Origin: Planctomycetota bacterium | GTDB taxonomy: Bacteria; Planctomycetota; UBA1135; GCA-002686595 | Direction: 5' to 3' | NCBI GenBank assembly: GCA_026692665.1 | Contig: JAPLOF010000013.1 | Span: 62,001-126,000, forward strand | Length of the DNA stretch: 64,000 nt | Shown here: positions 43,635 to 53,013 of the stretch, piece after piece | Numbering within the stretch: position 1 is the stretch's first letter | Layout: each line of letters opens with the position of its first letter | Translations under genes and position numbers: made by a program | Notes under the pieces: model-generated | The model's input: the letters and a program-made list of their open reading frames with translations, nothing else | Database searches by the model: none | What the model was told of the DNA's origin: nothing

Positions 43635-45536
43635 TCAAGGCGAGTACCAGATCGGCGAGGTGTAGGCGCGCTCCTGCGTCGTCATCGGGACCTCCGCCGG
43701 CATCTTGATCCCAAAACGCAGCGCCTCGTACGCGGTCCAGCGCGGTGTCGGAATCTCGATCACGCGCGCGTAGTAGAACGCGGGCTGCTTCGGATCGAAG
43801 CTCGGGTCCGTCCAAGTGGTCGAGAGCTCAGGTGCACCGATCGTGTTCTTCCAGGTCGCCTTGGCCACGTCCACCGTGTTGCCGACCGCCGGGAGCTTGC
43901 CGTCGGCGCCCGGCTTGCGATCGCCGCTCCAGGCGACGTCGTAGACCTTCTCCTGCGCCTTGCCGTCCTTGTCGAGCCAGCCCTTGACGATCTGGATGCG
44001 ATCGAGGTTGCCGCTGTAGGCATCCTTCAGCGCCGCAACGAGGAATGTCGGCGACTTGCCGCCCGGGCTCTTGCGCAAGTCGCCACCCATGGGAACGCCC
44101 TTGGCGTAGCCGACGCTGGCGGGCAGGCGCGACTGCGCATCGTCCGCGGTGAAGCCCCAGCCGCCGAAGAACCTCACGACCATGCGCGGACCGGTCGTGG
44201 CGTACGTCTCCTTGCGCTTCATGGCGTCGAAGATCGCTTCGCGCGTGTTCTCGATCGCCCAGACACCGGCATAGCCGGCGGAGGCCTGCTGCCAGCCCTT
44301 GATCGTGAACTTGGGATCCGGCGCCTCGATCACGACGTGCTCCCAGCGGTGCGGTCCGGGCTCGACGCCCGAGTGCTTGCCGAAGAAGTTCTCCTCCTCG
44401 ACCGCCGCCAGCGCCGTGTGCGCGTCCGTGCTGCCGATCATCCCGAACTTGAACGGGTTGACGCCCAGCTTGCGTTCCAGCAGGAGGCCGGTCTTGAGCG
44501 CCTCGCGTGCGTACTCGGACTGCAGCATCTCGGGCTTCTTCGCCTCGGTGCCGTTGAGGTTGGACTTGTCCCACTTCTCGTAATCGGCGAACTCGTCGTT
44601 CGGCGAGAGCGCGGGATGCGCCTCGCTGTCGCCCTTGATCTGCGTGACCTCGATGATCGACTCGAAGCGCGCGCGCAGTTCGGCCAGCTCCTTCGTGTAC
44701 GGCTTGCCGTCGAAGGTCTCGACCGAGAACATGCGCCCGTTGCTGAGGTTGCCGTTGTGCGGGATCGCCAGCACCTCCCCGCCCGTCTCCTTCTCGAATC
44801 CCGCCAGGAACTTCCACAGGTCCTCGGGGTTCTGGCTGTCGAACTGCGAGAAAGGAACCGTGCGATTCGCAACGCTCGCATTGCCGCGGAAGAGCACGTT
44901 GCGGTGCAGGTTGTTGCCGCCCATCGTGGTGTACTCGAACCCGATGATCGCGCTGAAGCGGCCGGGATCGTTGTACTTGTCCGCAAGCGCGGTATAGGCC
45001 TGCCAGGCGTTGCGCACGGCCTTCGGGCTCTTGATCGGCGCCTCCTTGGTGGACAACGAGGCCACGATCTCCATGGCCGTCGCAAACACCTTGTCGTTGT
45101 CGCCGCTCGTCAGAGCGTCGTGCCACCTCTTCCCGATCTCCGTCGCGAGGATCTCGGGATCGCCGCTGAGAAGTTGCGGCATCAGGCCGTACATCTCGGC
45201 GTGATCGGAGATCACCAGGAAGTCGAGCGGGCGAGAGAGTTTCGCGCGCAGTCCGCCGGTCGAAGTGATCTCCTCGCCGCGCGCGAAGCGGAAGGCATCC
45301 TCCTGGCCGACCCGGCACATCGTGCCCGCGTCGACCGAGATCGCGGTGTGGAGGTGCGTGTCGCCGAAGAAGACCCTCGTCGGGTAGTTGCGCCCTGCAT
45401 AGGGCGAGAACTGCGGTCCGGCGATCTTCGCAACGTCTTCCTTCGTCGCACCTTCGTGGTTGCCTTCCTGCGCGTAGACCGCGTTCGCGAAGGCCCAGGT
45501 GGCGATCAGGAGTAGCGGCCGAGCGAACTGATTCAT
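43635..45536 (-). CDS. DUF3604 secreted PHP-like metalloprotein (copy 1)
   Basis: The 633-residue product starts MNQFARPLLLIATWAFANAVYA (signal peptide). It contains FFGDTHLHTAISVDAG, VISDHAEMYGLMPQLL, AIPHNGNLSNGRMFSVE and IGSTDAHTALAAVEEENFFG, so the metal-site histidines and aspartates match copy 2. N-terminal thirds differ more than the C-terminal parts, which are close to identical in stretches (GKSPTFLVAALKD, RWTAY, QERAYTSPIWYSP). It is the upstream gene of the four-gene set; 32 bases separate the two copies. Confidence 0.87.
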   Translation of the reverse strand: MNQFARPLLLIATWAFANAVYAQEGNHEGATKEDVAKIAGPQFSPYAGRNYPTRVFFGDTHLHTAISVDAGTMCRVGQEDAFRFARGEEITSTGGLRAKLSRPLDFLVISDHAEMYGLMPQLLSGDPEILATEIGKRWHDALTSGDNDKVFATAMEIVASLSTKEAPIKSPKAVRNAWQAYTALADKYNDPGRFSAIIGFEYTTMGGNNLHRNVLFRGNASVANRTVPFSQFDSQNPEDLWKFLAGFEKETGGEVLAIPHNGNLSNGRMFSVETFDGKPYTKELAELRARFESIIEVTQIKGDSEAHPALSPNDEFADYEKWDKSNLNGTEAKKPEMLQSEYAREALKTGLLLERKLGVNPFKFGMIGSTDAHTALAAVEEENFFGKHSGVEPGPHRWEHVVIEAPDPKFTIKGWQQASAGYAGVWAIENTREAIFDAMKRKETYATTGPRMVVRFFGGWGFTADDAQSRLPASVGYAKGVPMGGDLRKSPGGKSPTFLVAALKDAYSGNLDRIQIVKGWLDKDGKAQEKVYDVAWSGDRKPGADGKLPAVGNTVDVAKATWKNTIGAPELSTTWTDPSFDPKQPAFYYARVIEIPTPRWTAYEALRFGIKMPAEVPMTTQERAYTSPIWYSP

Positions 45537-46051
45537 GGCGCGTAGTTCCGATGGTTGGGGCCGGTTCACGGTCCGCAGGTGAACCATCCCCGACAGTTCG
45601 CTTGCCGACTGAACCGCGAGCGCTTCGGAGCTCCGTTCGCGGACAGAGATCCCGAGGATCGCACTGGCACAGGATAGCGGCCGCACCGGCCACTGCGACG
45701 GTTCTGCCCCTGGTGGACTCATCGCCCGCCCATGGGCGCGCGACTGGCTCCTCTGTCCGCCCGTGAGAGACTCCTGGCCCATGGCGAAGGAGACGCCGCC
45801 GGCTCTTTCGCTCGGCCGGTGTCGGTGGACACGGCCATGAGCAGTGCCTCCCTGGACGACCAGTATCCATCGATCGGCTTCCGATCCGCGCGGAGCGTTG
45901 CCGAATGACGGAGCGAGCCCGGGCTCCGCGGGCGCGCGGTTCTTCCGATCCTCACCTGCATCGGGCGCTGAAGGAGTACCAGGGTCCGCCTGGTGGCCAA
46001 CCTCCGGTACGGCCGGTGACCGGGAGTATCCGTGCGGCGGTGTCGGCCGAC
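45537..46051. other. 515-base intergenic region, nothing recognised
   Basis: Both strands were read. Open frames here encode arginine/proline/serine-rich sequences with no recognisable domain, signal peptide or motif. It must hold the promoter of the DUF3604 cluster. A decayed gene cannot be excluded. Confidence 0.4.
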
Positions 46052-46534
46052 CTAGCGCTTCGGCTTCGGCACGTGCTGGTCCACCAGGATCGGGTTGCCG
46101 TCGGGATCGACGAGCGTGAAGCTCGCCGGGCCGTCGGTGGACTCGTCGGCCTCGGTCTCCAGCTTCACTCCGCGTTGCTTCAGGACGCGCTGCAGCTCGC
46201 GGACGTCCTGGAAGTCCTTGGGGGTCTTCCGCTCGCTGTCCCAGCCCGGATTGAAGGTCAGGCTGTTCTTCTCGAACATGCCCTGGAACAGGCCGATCTT
46301 GGTGGTGCCGTTCTGCAGGACGACCCAGTTCTGCTCGAGCTTGCCGCCCACCTGCTTGAAGTCGAGCTTCTCGTAGAAGGCCTTCGACGCCTTGATGTCC
46401 TTGACGGTGAGGCTGACGGAGAAGTTGCCGAGCTGCACGGGCTCGTCCTTCTTGGCCTGCGTGTCCTGGGGAAGGTTGGTCGTGAGGATCACGGCGGCCA
46501 GTCCGCCGAGAGTGAGCGCAGCGAGTGTGTTCAT
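46052..46534 (-). CDS. Exported VOC/glyoxalase-like protein
   Basis: The 160-residue product begins with a signal peptide (MNTLAALTLGGLAAVILTTNLP) followed by one VOC domain: VSLTVKDIKASKAFYEKLDF, WVVLQNGTTKIGLFQG, FTLVDPDGNPILVDQH. The usual metal-binding His/Glu pairs are only partly visible, so catalysis is uncertain. An exported VOC protein is unusual, as most are cytoplasmic. The next gene upstream, a peroxiredoxin, lies 158 bases away on the same strand. Confidence 0.8.
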   Translation of the reverse strand: MNTLAALTLGGLAAVILTTNLPQDTQAKKDEPVQLGNFSVSLTVKDIKASKAFYEKLDFKQVGGKLEQNWVVLQNGTTKIGLFQGMFEKNSLTFNPGWDSERKTPKDFQDVRELQRVLKQRGVKLETEADESTDGPASFTLVDPDGNPILVDQHVPKPKR

Positions 46535-46692
46535 GGTCGAGTTGCTTTCGATCCAACGTGACTCTCGGCAGGTACCTGCGAACCTGGAGAGGAGATGCGT
46601 CGGTGTCCAGGATACGAGGCCGCAGAACGCAGGTGGTTTGCGCGCGATCGGCGCGGCCCGCACGATCGCCGCGAGTTCGAGGCCTCCGGGGA

Positions 46693-47385
46693 TCAGGCCC
46701 CCTTCGAGCCGGGCTTCCTCGCCGGAGTCTTCTTCGAGGACTTCTTCTTCGAGGACTTCGCGACCGGCGCCTTCGCGGGCCGCGCTTTCGCGCCCGGCGT
46801 GGATGCGCTCGGTCGCGAACTCGCGGCCCGGGCGCCCGCCGGGAGCTTCGCGGCGGGGGCCCGGGGCGGGACGATCGTCGCACCGGATTTCGCCGCGGGA
46901 GCACGCTTCGGCACGGACGGGATCGCGCCCTCGGCGATCGCGGAGAGCACCGCGTCGACGTGTCCTTCGACCTTCACGGGCGACCACACGCGCTCGACCT
47001 TGCCGTCGGCGTCGACCAGGAACGTCGAGCGGATCACGCCCATCACGGGCTTGCCATACATCGTCTTCTCGCCGAACGCTCCACAGAGCTTCGCCAGCGC
47101 GTTGCCCTCGTCCGAGAGCAGCTCGAACGTGAGCCCGTACTTGGCCTGGAACTTCAGGTGGCTCGCGACAGTGTCCTTCGACACCCCGTAGACCGCGATG
47201 CCGGCCTTGCCGAGCCGCGCCAGGTTGTCGCGGAAATCGCAGGCTTCCTTCGTGCAGCCGGGCGTGTCGTCCTTGGGATAGAAGTAGAGGACGTAGCGGC
47301 GTCCACGCAGGTCCTTCGTGGACACGCTGCGGCCGGACGTGGACGGCAAGGAGAACGCGGGGGCGGGGCTCTTCGGGCTCAACAT
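46693..47385 (-). CDS. bcp: PrxQ/BCP peroxiredoxin with a histone-H1-like C-terminal tail
   Basis: The 230-residue product has a peroxiredoxin domain in its first ~155 residues: YFYPKDDTPGCTKEACDFRD with peroxidatic Cys44 and the resolving cysteine five residues later, the atypical two-cysteine PrxQ arrangement, and RSTFLVDADGKVERVW. It reduces hydroperoxides. After the domain comes a low-complexity tail of about 70 residues rich in Lys, Ala and Pro (VPKRAPAAKSG, APVAKSSKKKSSKKTPARKP). Normal family length is about 155. The tail resembles bacterial H1-like DNA-binding proteins and may target it to the nucleoid. The cysteines are ordinary TGC codons. Confidence 0.9.
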   Translation of the reverse strand: MLSPKSPAPAFSLPSTSGRSVSTKDLRGRRYVLYFYPKDDTPGCTKEACDFRDNLARLGKAGIAVYGVSKDTVASHLKFQAKYGLTFELLSDEGNALAKLCGAFGEKTMYGKPVMGVIRSTFLVDADGKVERVWSPVKVEGHVDAVLSAIAEGAIPSVPKRAPAAKSGATIVPPRAPAAKLPAGARAASSRPSASTPGAKARPAKAPVAKSSKKKSSKKTPARKPGSKGA

Positions 47386-47467
47386 GGGCGGAGGCTCTCT
47401 CTCGGGGGTCGCGGGGTCCTGCGCAGGGTAACGCCGGGCCCGATTCCCTGCGCGCCGGACCGCGCCC

Positions 47468-48430
47468 TCACAATCGCGAGCGTTTGTCGATCAGGTCGGC
47501 GAGCAAGCCGACGGCCAGCACGTTCATCATCGCCATGGCCAGCAGGGTCGTCTTGTCCGAAAGATTCGGCGGCGAGACGACGAACGCGTCGTAGTAGAGC
47601 GAGGCCAGGAGCGCCACGAGGACGAACCCCGCCACCGGGTAGAGGACCTTGAGCGGGTTGAAGTACAGCACGGTCCTCACGATCAACTGCGTGAAGCCGA
47701 GGGTGTCGCGGATCGGCCGGATCTTGGAGCGGCCCGAGCGCTTGGCGTAGTCGATCGGCACGTAGTCGACGCGGTGGTCGTTGGTCAGCGACGCGAGCGT
47801 GATCGTGGTCGTGAAGCTGAAGCCGTCGGGCAGGATCGGCCGGTAGCGCACGACGAGCTCGCGCCGCATCGCGCGCAGGCCCGAGTTCAGGTCGGGGATG
47901 TTCGTCCCGGCCAGGTAGCTCGCCAGCCAGCGCAGGAACGCCTTCGCGGGCCGCCGCACCAGGGGAATGTGGACGTCCGCTCCGGTGCGCGACCCGACCG
48001 CCATGTCCGCGCCGTCGTCGATGCAGGCCAGGAGCTCGACGACCTTCCCCTCGGGATAGGTTCCATCCCCGTCGGTGATGACGACCACGTCGTGGGTCGC
48101 GCGCACGAACCCGGTCTTGAGCGCGGCGCCATAGCCCTTGTTGCGCGCATGGCGCACGACGCTGAGCGCCGGGAAGCGCGCACGCAGGGACTCGAGCACG
48201 CGCGCCGTGCCGTCCCGCGAGCCGTCGTCGACGACCAGGATCTCGACCGGGACGCCCAGCACGAGGCCGGCCAGGCGCTCGACGACGCCCGCGATGCCCT
48301 TCTCCTCGTCGTAGGCCGGGACGACGAACGTCACGCCGCGCGCGGTGGGACGCGCGGTCGGGTCGTGCTTCGGAAGGGGGTCGCGCGCGGACAGAACGGT
48401 CTCTCTGCCATACGCGGCGCGGTCGTTCAA
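47468..48430 (-). CDS. Glycosyltransferase family 2 (polyprenyl-phosphate sugar synthase type)
   Basis: The 320-residue product has a GT2 domain (FVVPAYDEEKGIAGVVERL, EILVVDDGSRDGT, RNKGYGAALKTG, VVITDGDGTYPEGK with the DxD-like DGD, MAVGSRTG, DLNSGLRAMRR) and two C-terminal membrane helices (VAGFVLVALLASLYY, LLAMAMMNVLAVGLLADLI). This is the DPM1/GtrB-like layout that makes polyprenyl-phosphate sugars, donors for GT-C enzymes such as those at 4234 and 54563. I chose TTG 48430, which overlaps the MutY stop by 4 bases (TTGA). Confidence 0.85.
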   Translation of the reverse strand: MNDRAAYGRETVLSARDPLPKHDPTARPTARGVTFVVPAYDEEKGIAGVVERLAGLVLGVPVEILVVDDGSRDGTARVLESLRARFPALSVVRHARNKGYGAALKTGFVRATHDVVVITDGDGTYPEGKVVELLACIDDGADMAVGSRTGADVHIPLVRRPAKAFLRWLASYLAGTNIPDLNSGLRAMRRELVVRYRPILPDGFSFTTTITLASLTNDHRVDYVPIDYAKRSGRSKIRPIRDTLGFTQLIVRTVLYFNPLKVLYPVAGFVLVALLASLYYDAFVVSPPNLSDKTTLLAMAMMNVLAVGLLADLIDKRSRL

Positions 48431-49572
48431 CGCGCAGTCGCCCGCGCGAACGGCGCGCGCAGGATCTTCGCGGTCAAACCGGTCGGCCCGAGCTCCGCGA
48501 TCTGCGCACGGCTCGCGAAATCGAGGGGCGCTTCGGGATCGCCGGCGAGCCAGCGCGCCTCGAAGACGCGCACGCGTATCCGGTGGCGGGTGATCGAGTG
48601 GCTGAGGGTGCCCAACTCGTCCCCCAGGGCGATCGCCGGGGTCGCGCCGCGGGCGTCGGGCCAGTCCGGTCCGGCGAGCAGCCGCGCGCCCGAGGGCTCG
48701 ACCGTGGGCAGCTCCCACAGCCCCGCCATTCGACCGGTCGCGGGCCGCTGCTGGACGAGCCAGCGGTCGCCCGAGCGGACGATCGCCACGTGGAGCTCGA
48801 CTTCGATGGCGGTCGGCCGGCGCTTCGGAACGGGCAACTCGCTCGTGAGCCCGCGCTCGAGCGCCCGACACCGCGCCTGCACGGGACAGGCGAGACAACG
48901 CGGCTCGCGCGGGACGCACACGAGCGCGCCGAGCTCCATGAGCGCCTGGTTCCACTCCCCCGCCGAACGACCGGCGAGGTCCGCGACGAGCAGGCCGGCG
49001 TGCTCCCAAGTCCGCGCCCGGAAAACAGCCGATTCCTGCGGCGCTTCGATGGCGTAGAGCCGCGCCAGGACGCGCGCGACGTTGCCGTCGACGAGCCGTT
49101 CCGGCCGGTCGAAGGCGATGCTCGCGACCGCTCCGGCGGTGTACGGCCCGACTCCGGGGAGCGCCAGGAGGTCCTCGCGCGCGCTGGGAAAGGCGCCGCC
49201 GTGGCGCTCGAGGACCGCGCGCGCGGCCTCGTGCAGCGCGCGCGCGCGACGGTAGTAGCCCAGGCCGCTCCAGGCGGCGAGCACGTCCTCGACCGGAGCG
49301 GCGGCGAGGTCGGCCACGGTCGGAAAGCGGGCCAGGAACCGCTCGAAATAGGGGATCACCGCTTCGACGCGCGTCTGCTGCAGCATCGATTCGCTGATCC
49401 AGACACGGTACGCGTCGCGATCCCGGCGCCAGGGCAGGTCGCGGCGGGCCGAGGCGAACCAGGCGAGGAGCGCCGGGATCAGGTCGGACTCGGCGGCCGG
49501 GCGCGCGGATCCCGCGCTCGCGGATGCGGCTCGTGCCCTCCGAGGCGGTCCGAGTTCAGGACGGGTACCCAC
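48427..49572 (-). CDS. mutY: A/G-specific adenine glycosylase MutY
   Basis: The 381-residue product has the helix-hairpin-helix glycosylase fold with catalytic Glu in SESMLQQTRVE, hairpin LPGVGPYTAGAVASIAF and Asp in LVDGNVARVLAR. The 4Fe-4S ligands are CVPREPRCLACPVQARC (C-x6-C-x2-C-x5-C). A C-terminal NUDIX-like MutT domain (QQRPATGRMAGLWELPT) recognises 8-oxoguanine. It removes adenine mispaired with 8-oxoG. The first ~28 residues are Ala/Arg-rich, so the start may be later. The glycosyltransferase downstream is coupled by TTGA overlap. Confidence 0.95.
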   Translation of the reverse strand: MGTRPELGPPRRARAASASAGSARPAAESDLIPALLAWFASARRDLPWRRDRDAYRVWISESMLQQTRVEAVIPYFERFLARFPTVADLAAAPVEDVLAAWSGLGYYRRARALHEAARAVLERHGGAFPSAREDLLALPGVGPYTAGAVASIAFDRPERLVDGNVARVLARLYAIEAPQESAVFRARTWEHAGLLVADLAGRSAGEWNQALMELGALVCVPREPRCLACPVQARCRALERGLTSELPVPKRRPTAIEVELHVAIVRSGDRWLVQQRPATGRMAGLWELPTVEPSGARLLAGPDWPDARGATPAIALGDELGTLSHSITRHRIRVRVFEARWLAGDPEAPLDFASRAQIAELGPTGLTAKILRAPFARATAR

Positions 49573-49670
49573 GGTGGTTCAGGAGAACACGTCCGCGGCA
49601 AACCACAATCCCGCGCGCCCGCTTCCGGCGCACTTGTCTCTGGGGGCCTGGACGGCGTACCACAGGTCCC

Positions 49671-52211
49671 ATGCCCCGTTCCGAACGACTCGTCCTGGGC
49701 TTCGCCTGGCTTGCCGGGCGCACCCGGACTCGCCTGGCTCGCCTCGTCCTGGGACTCGTCTCGGGCTGGCTCCTCTCCCGCTTGCGGCTCGTTCCCGGCG
49801 ATGCCTGGCTCGGCGGTCCGGCCTGCGACGCGTCCAGCGCGCTCGTCGTGCGCGGCGCCGCGCTGGCGTTCGTCGGTCTGGCGCTCGGGGCGATCGGGCG
49901 CGACGTCGGGGTCGCCTTCCTCGTCGGACTCGCGGCGGCGATCGCCGGGCACGGACTCCTCCTGGGATTCCCGCTCGGCATGCCGGCTTGGGACGTCCTG
50001 ATCGCGGGCGCGGTCCTGGGTGTCGTCGCGTGGTCCATCCGCGGCGAGGAACAGAGCCAGGCGGAGGCCGCGCCGGCGCCGGCCCAGATCGGCGAGCGCA
50101 TCGGCCTCTTCGTGGCGGGCGGCGGCGCGGCCATCGTGCTCGAGGTGGTCGCGCGTCACCTGCGACTCCTGGGCGGCGGCCTCGCGCAGGACGACTCGGC
50201 CTTCGCGACCACCTTCGCGGTGCTGCTCGCCCTGGGCGGCGGTTGCTTCGGCTGGATCGCGAACCTGCGGAAGCTGGAGCGCTGGGCGCTGCCCTGGCTG
50301 ATCGCCGCGACCGCGGCGGCCGGCTACTGGGCGCTGCACGCGCTCGAGGGACTGGGACAGATCCTCGAGTTCGGCCGCTTCCTCTCGCGCTACGGACTCG
50401 ACGCGTCGTGGCACGCCACGTTGCCGGCGGACGCGCTCGTCGGCGGGGCCGTCCTCGTCGTGCCGGCCTTCCTCCTCGGCCTCGCGCTGCGCGGTGCGCG
50501 CGGCGCGGGGAACCTGTCGAGCCTCCTCGTCGGCGCGGGCGTCGGCCTGGCGCTGCTGCCCCGTCTCCTGCGCCACGACCCGGCGGCCTCGACGAGCGTC
50601 TCCGAGCTCTTCTCGGCGCAGCTCCTGCCCTTCGGACTCCTGGCCGCACTGCTCGGCGCGGGCCTGGCCTTGATGTCGATCCCCGGACGCGGGGCGCGCG
50701 CGCGCTGGACGGCGTTCGCGTGCGCGCTGCCGCTCGGGCTGCCGATTCTGCTCGTCGAGACGAAGCCGCTCTTCCTGCTGTCGCCCTGGGAGCGGCGCGC
50801 GACGATGCCGTTCCTCGCGTTCGAGACGCCGGAGGGGCTCGCGACCGTCGAGCCCGGCGAGGGCGGCCTCAAGCTCGCCACCCTGGACCGCCGCAAGCTG
50901 TCACCCGGCCTCGACGGCGTGCGCGCGGATGCGCAGGCGATCGCGACGTCGTTCCTGGCCCTGTCCGAAGAACAGCGCGCGGCGCGGAACGTGCGCGTGC
51001 TGCTCGTCGGCCAGTTGACGCAAGTGCGGGCCGCGGAGTTCACACGCTGCGGCGCGACGCGCATCGACCGGACCGGCGCATGGCATGCGGCGATGCCCAG
51101 GCTCGAAGGCGAGCTCCTGAAGGACTACCCGGTGCCGCCGGGCGACGTGATCGACGCGCGCGAGGCGTCCGTGCGTCTCGCGGCCGGCCAGTACGACCTG
51201 TGCGTCGTCCTGGCGGCGGACGGCGATCCGCCGCACTGGCGCGCCATCGGGGAAACAGCGGGAACAGCCGTCGTCATGCGCTGGTCGCGGATCGACGAGC
51301 CGTTCTTGGCCCGACTCCCCGGCTCGCGCTTCGCGGGCAGCACGGAGCGCGAGCCGCTCTACGCGCTCGTGGGGGGTGGCCTCGAGGAGCTGATGCTGGG
51401 CGTCCTCGACGGCGCGGCGCGGCCGGAAGCCGGACGGGCCGGACGGCTCGAGCTCGTGCGCCTCGACGGAACCGTTCCGCGCCCGCTGCCCGTGACGCGG
51501 CTCCTGGAGCGCAAGCGCTGGCGCCCCGCGTCGGCGACGTTGACCGTGGCGGAGCGGATCGAGGCCGAGAACCCCACGGCTCTGTGGCGCGGCGTCGCGT
51601 CGTTCGCGCGGGCGCAGGTCCCGAGCTCGCCGTTCGAGACGGTCAGCCAGCAGGTCGAGTTGGACGACTCCACTCTCGCGGACCTGCGCGACGCGGCGCT
51701 CGCGGCCCCCCCGTCGGCGTTCACGCGCGAGACGTGGAACTGGCTCGCGCGCATCCTCTCGGGCAAGCGCGACGTCACGGCCATCGAAGCCCACGTGGCT
51801 CCCCTCGCCGCGCGCTGGACGCCGTGGCCCGAGCTGGAGGTGGCGCTGGCGCGCGCCGACCTCGAGGCTCTCGATCCGGAGGCCGCGGTGCGGAGACTCG
51901 CGCCCCTGGCGGACGCCGCCGCGCCGGGATTCGACGTCCTGGCCGTCTTGGGCGAGGCGCGGGAGCAGGCCGGGGATGGACCTGGCGCGGTCCAGGCCTG
52001 GAAACGGGCCCTGGAGCTGCGCCCCGCCGACGCGTCGGTGGGCCGGCGGCTCGCGATGGCGCGGGTTCGCGAGGGGGATCCGGGCGGCGTGGAGGCCATC
52101 CGGCGGCTCCTCGAGGAGCATCCCGACGACGAGGAATTGCGTCCGTTCCTGGGTCCGGGTCCCTGGCCGGCGGTCCCGCGCGGCCCGGCGCCGGAACCCC
52201 GCCCCCACTAG
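49671..52211 (+). CDS. Large membrane protein with C-terminal TPR-like region, function unknown
   Basis: The 846-residue product has about ten to twelve hydrophobic segments in its first ~370 residues (AALAFVGLALGAIGRDVGVA, VGGAVLVVPAFLLGLALRGA and others). A soluble part follows with Rossmann-like strands (VRVLLVGQLT, YDLCVVLAADG), somewhat like the spermidine-synthase-type fused transporters but without a recognisable SAM motif. The last ~130 residues form TPR-like helices (GEAREQAGDGPGAVQAWKRA). It starts at ATG 49671, 98 bases from the divergent mutY start. I do not recognise the family. Confidence 0.75.
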   Translation: MPRSERLVLGFAWLAGRTRTRLARLVLGLVSGWLLSRLRLVPGDAWLGGPACDASSALVVRGAALAFVGLALGAIGRDVGVAFLVGLAAAIAGHGLLLGFPLGMPAWDVLIAGAVLGVVAWSIRGEEQSQAEAAPAPAQIGERIGLFVAGGGAAIVLEVVARHLRLLGGGLAQDDSAFATTFAVLLALGGGCFGWIANLRKLERWALPWLIAATAAAGYWALHALEGLGQILEFGRFLSRYGLDASWHATLPADALVGGAVLVVPAFLLGLALRGARGAGNLSSLLVGAGVGLALLPRLLRHDPAASTSVSELFSAQLLPFGLLAALLGAGLALMSIPGRGARARWTAFACALPLGLPILLVETKPLFLLSPWERRATMPFLAFETPEGLATVEPGEGGLKLATLDRRKLSPGLDGVRADAQAIATSFLALSEEQRAARNVRVLLVGQLTQVRAAEFTRCGATRIDRTGAWHAAMPRLEGELLKDYPVPPGDVIDAREASVRLAAGQYDLCVVLAADGDPPHWRAIGETAGTAVVMRWSRIDEPFLARLPGSRFAGSTEREPLYALVGGGLEELMLGVLDGAARPEAGRAGRLELVRLDGTVPRPLPVTRLLERKRWRPASATLTVAERIEAENPTALWRGVASFARAQVPSSPFETVSQQVELDDSTLADLRDAALAAPPSAFTRETWNWLARILSGKRDVTAIEAHVAPLAARWTPWPELEVALARADLEALDPEAAVRRLAPLADAAAPGFDVLAVLGEAREQAGDGPGAVQAWKRALELRPADASVGRRLAMARVREGDPGGVEAIRRLLEEHPDDEELRPFLGPGPWPAVPRGPAPEPRPH

Positions 52212-52444
52212 GTTCCGAGCGGGTTATGCTTGTCCTACTCTCCGGTCCGGGGACGCGTGTTCGCGTTTCCTGACCTGAAGCGCGTCTTTCTTTCCGTGTT
52301 TCGACCGGCGACGTCAGGAACTTCCGCAGGTTCCGGACCGTCCCACCAGGGAATGCCCGCGACCCCATGGCCGTGGTGAGCAGGCAGGCTCACCGGCCTC
52401 CCGGCGCGCGCAGACCGCGACCTCTCTCCAAGGAACGTTCCTCG

Positions 52445-53002
52445 ATGATCCAGAAGAAGTTGACCGCCCTGGTGTTGGGCGGAGTCGCCCTCGCGGGCGC
52501 GGCCGTGCTCGGCACGGCGCAGATCGAGCGCCTCGATCTGAACCAGATGGTGCAGCGCGCGGACGACGCCGTCGTCGGCACGATCACCTCCCGCAACGTG
52601 ATCCGCATCGACCACCCGGTCGACGGCGCCGAGCTCTACTACACGTCGCTGACCATCGAAGGGCGCTCGCTCTCGACGAACGCGCCGCGCACGGTCGACG
52701 TGTGGTTCGGCGGCGGTTTCATCAACGAGACGCAAGGGGTGTTCAACTCGGAAGCGCCGTCGATGGACGACCAGAAGGTCGGCAACAAGGTCGTCGCCTT
52801 CTACAAGTTCGAGGAGAACATGGGCGGTGACCTGTCGGGCAACGCGCTCATGACCTGGCACGGCGGCCTGTACCGCACGTTCGAGTCGCGCCGCACGACC
52901 TTCGTGCAAGGCCGTGGCAACGGCTACGCCATCCCGTCCAACGTGCGCCTCGACGATCTCGACGCACAGGTCAAGTCGCTCGCCGCGGCGAAGCAGAAGT
53001 GA
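52445..53002 (+). CDS. Exported protein of unknown function, partner of the matrixin gene
   Basis: The 185-residue product has a signal peptide-like start (MIQKKLTALVLGGVALAGAA) and a beta-rich body (ADDAVVGTITSRNVIRIDHP, YYTSLTIEGRSLSTNAP, VDVWFGGGFIN, GNKVVAFYKFEENM). It contains no catalytic motif that I recognise. AAGGAACG precedes ATG 52445. The protease gene starts 11 bases after its stop, so the two are likely cotranscribed. It could be a substrate, inhibitor or chaperone of the protease; this is inferred from position only. Confidence 0.8.
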   Translation: MIQKKLTALVLGGVALAGAAVLGTAQIERLDLNQMVQRADDAVVGTITSRNVIRIDHPVDGAELYYTSLTIEGRSLSTNAPRTVDVWFGGGFINETQGVFNSEAPSMDDQKVGNKVVAFYKFEENMGGDLSGNALMTWHGGLYRTFESRRTTFVQGRGNGYAIPSNVRLDDLDAQVKSLAAAKQK

Positions 53003-53013
53003 GGACAGACCCC

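Noticed and set aside
41452..45515. Long plus-strand open frames (over 600 residues) opposite the DUF3604 genes
   Set aside because: Their translations are Arg/Val/Leu/His-rich without domains, while the minus strand has signal peptides and conserved motifs. They are GC-driven shadows.
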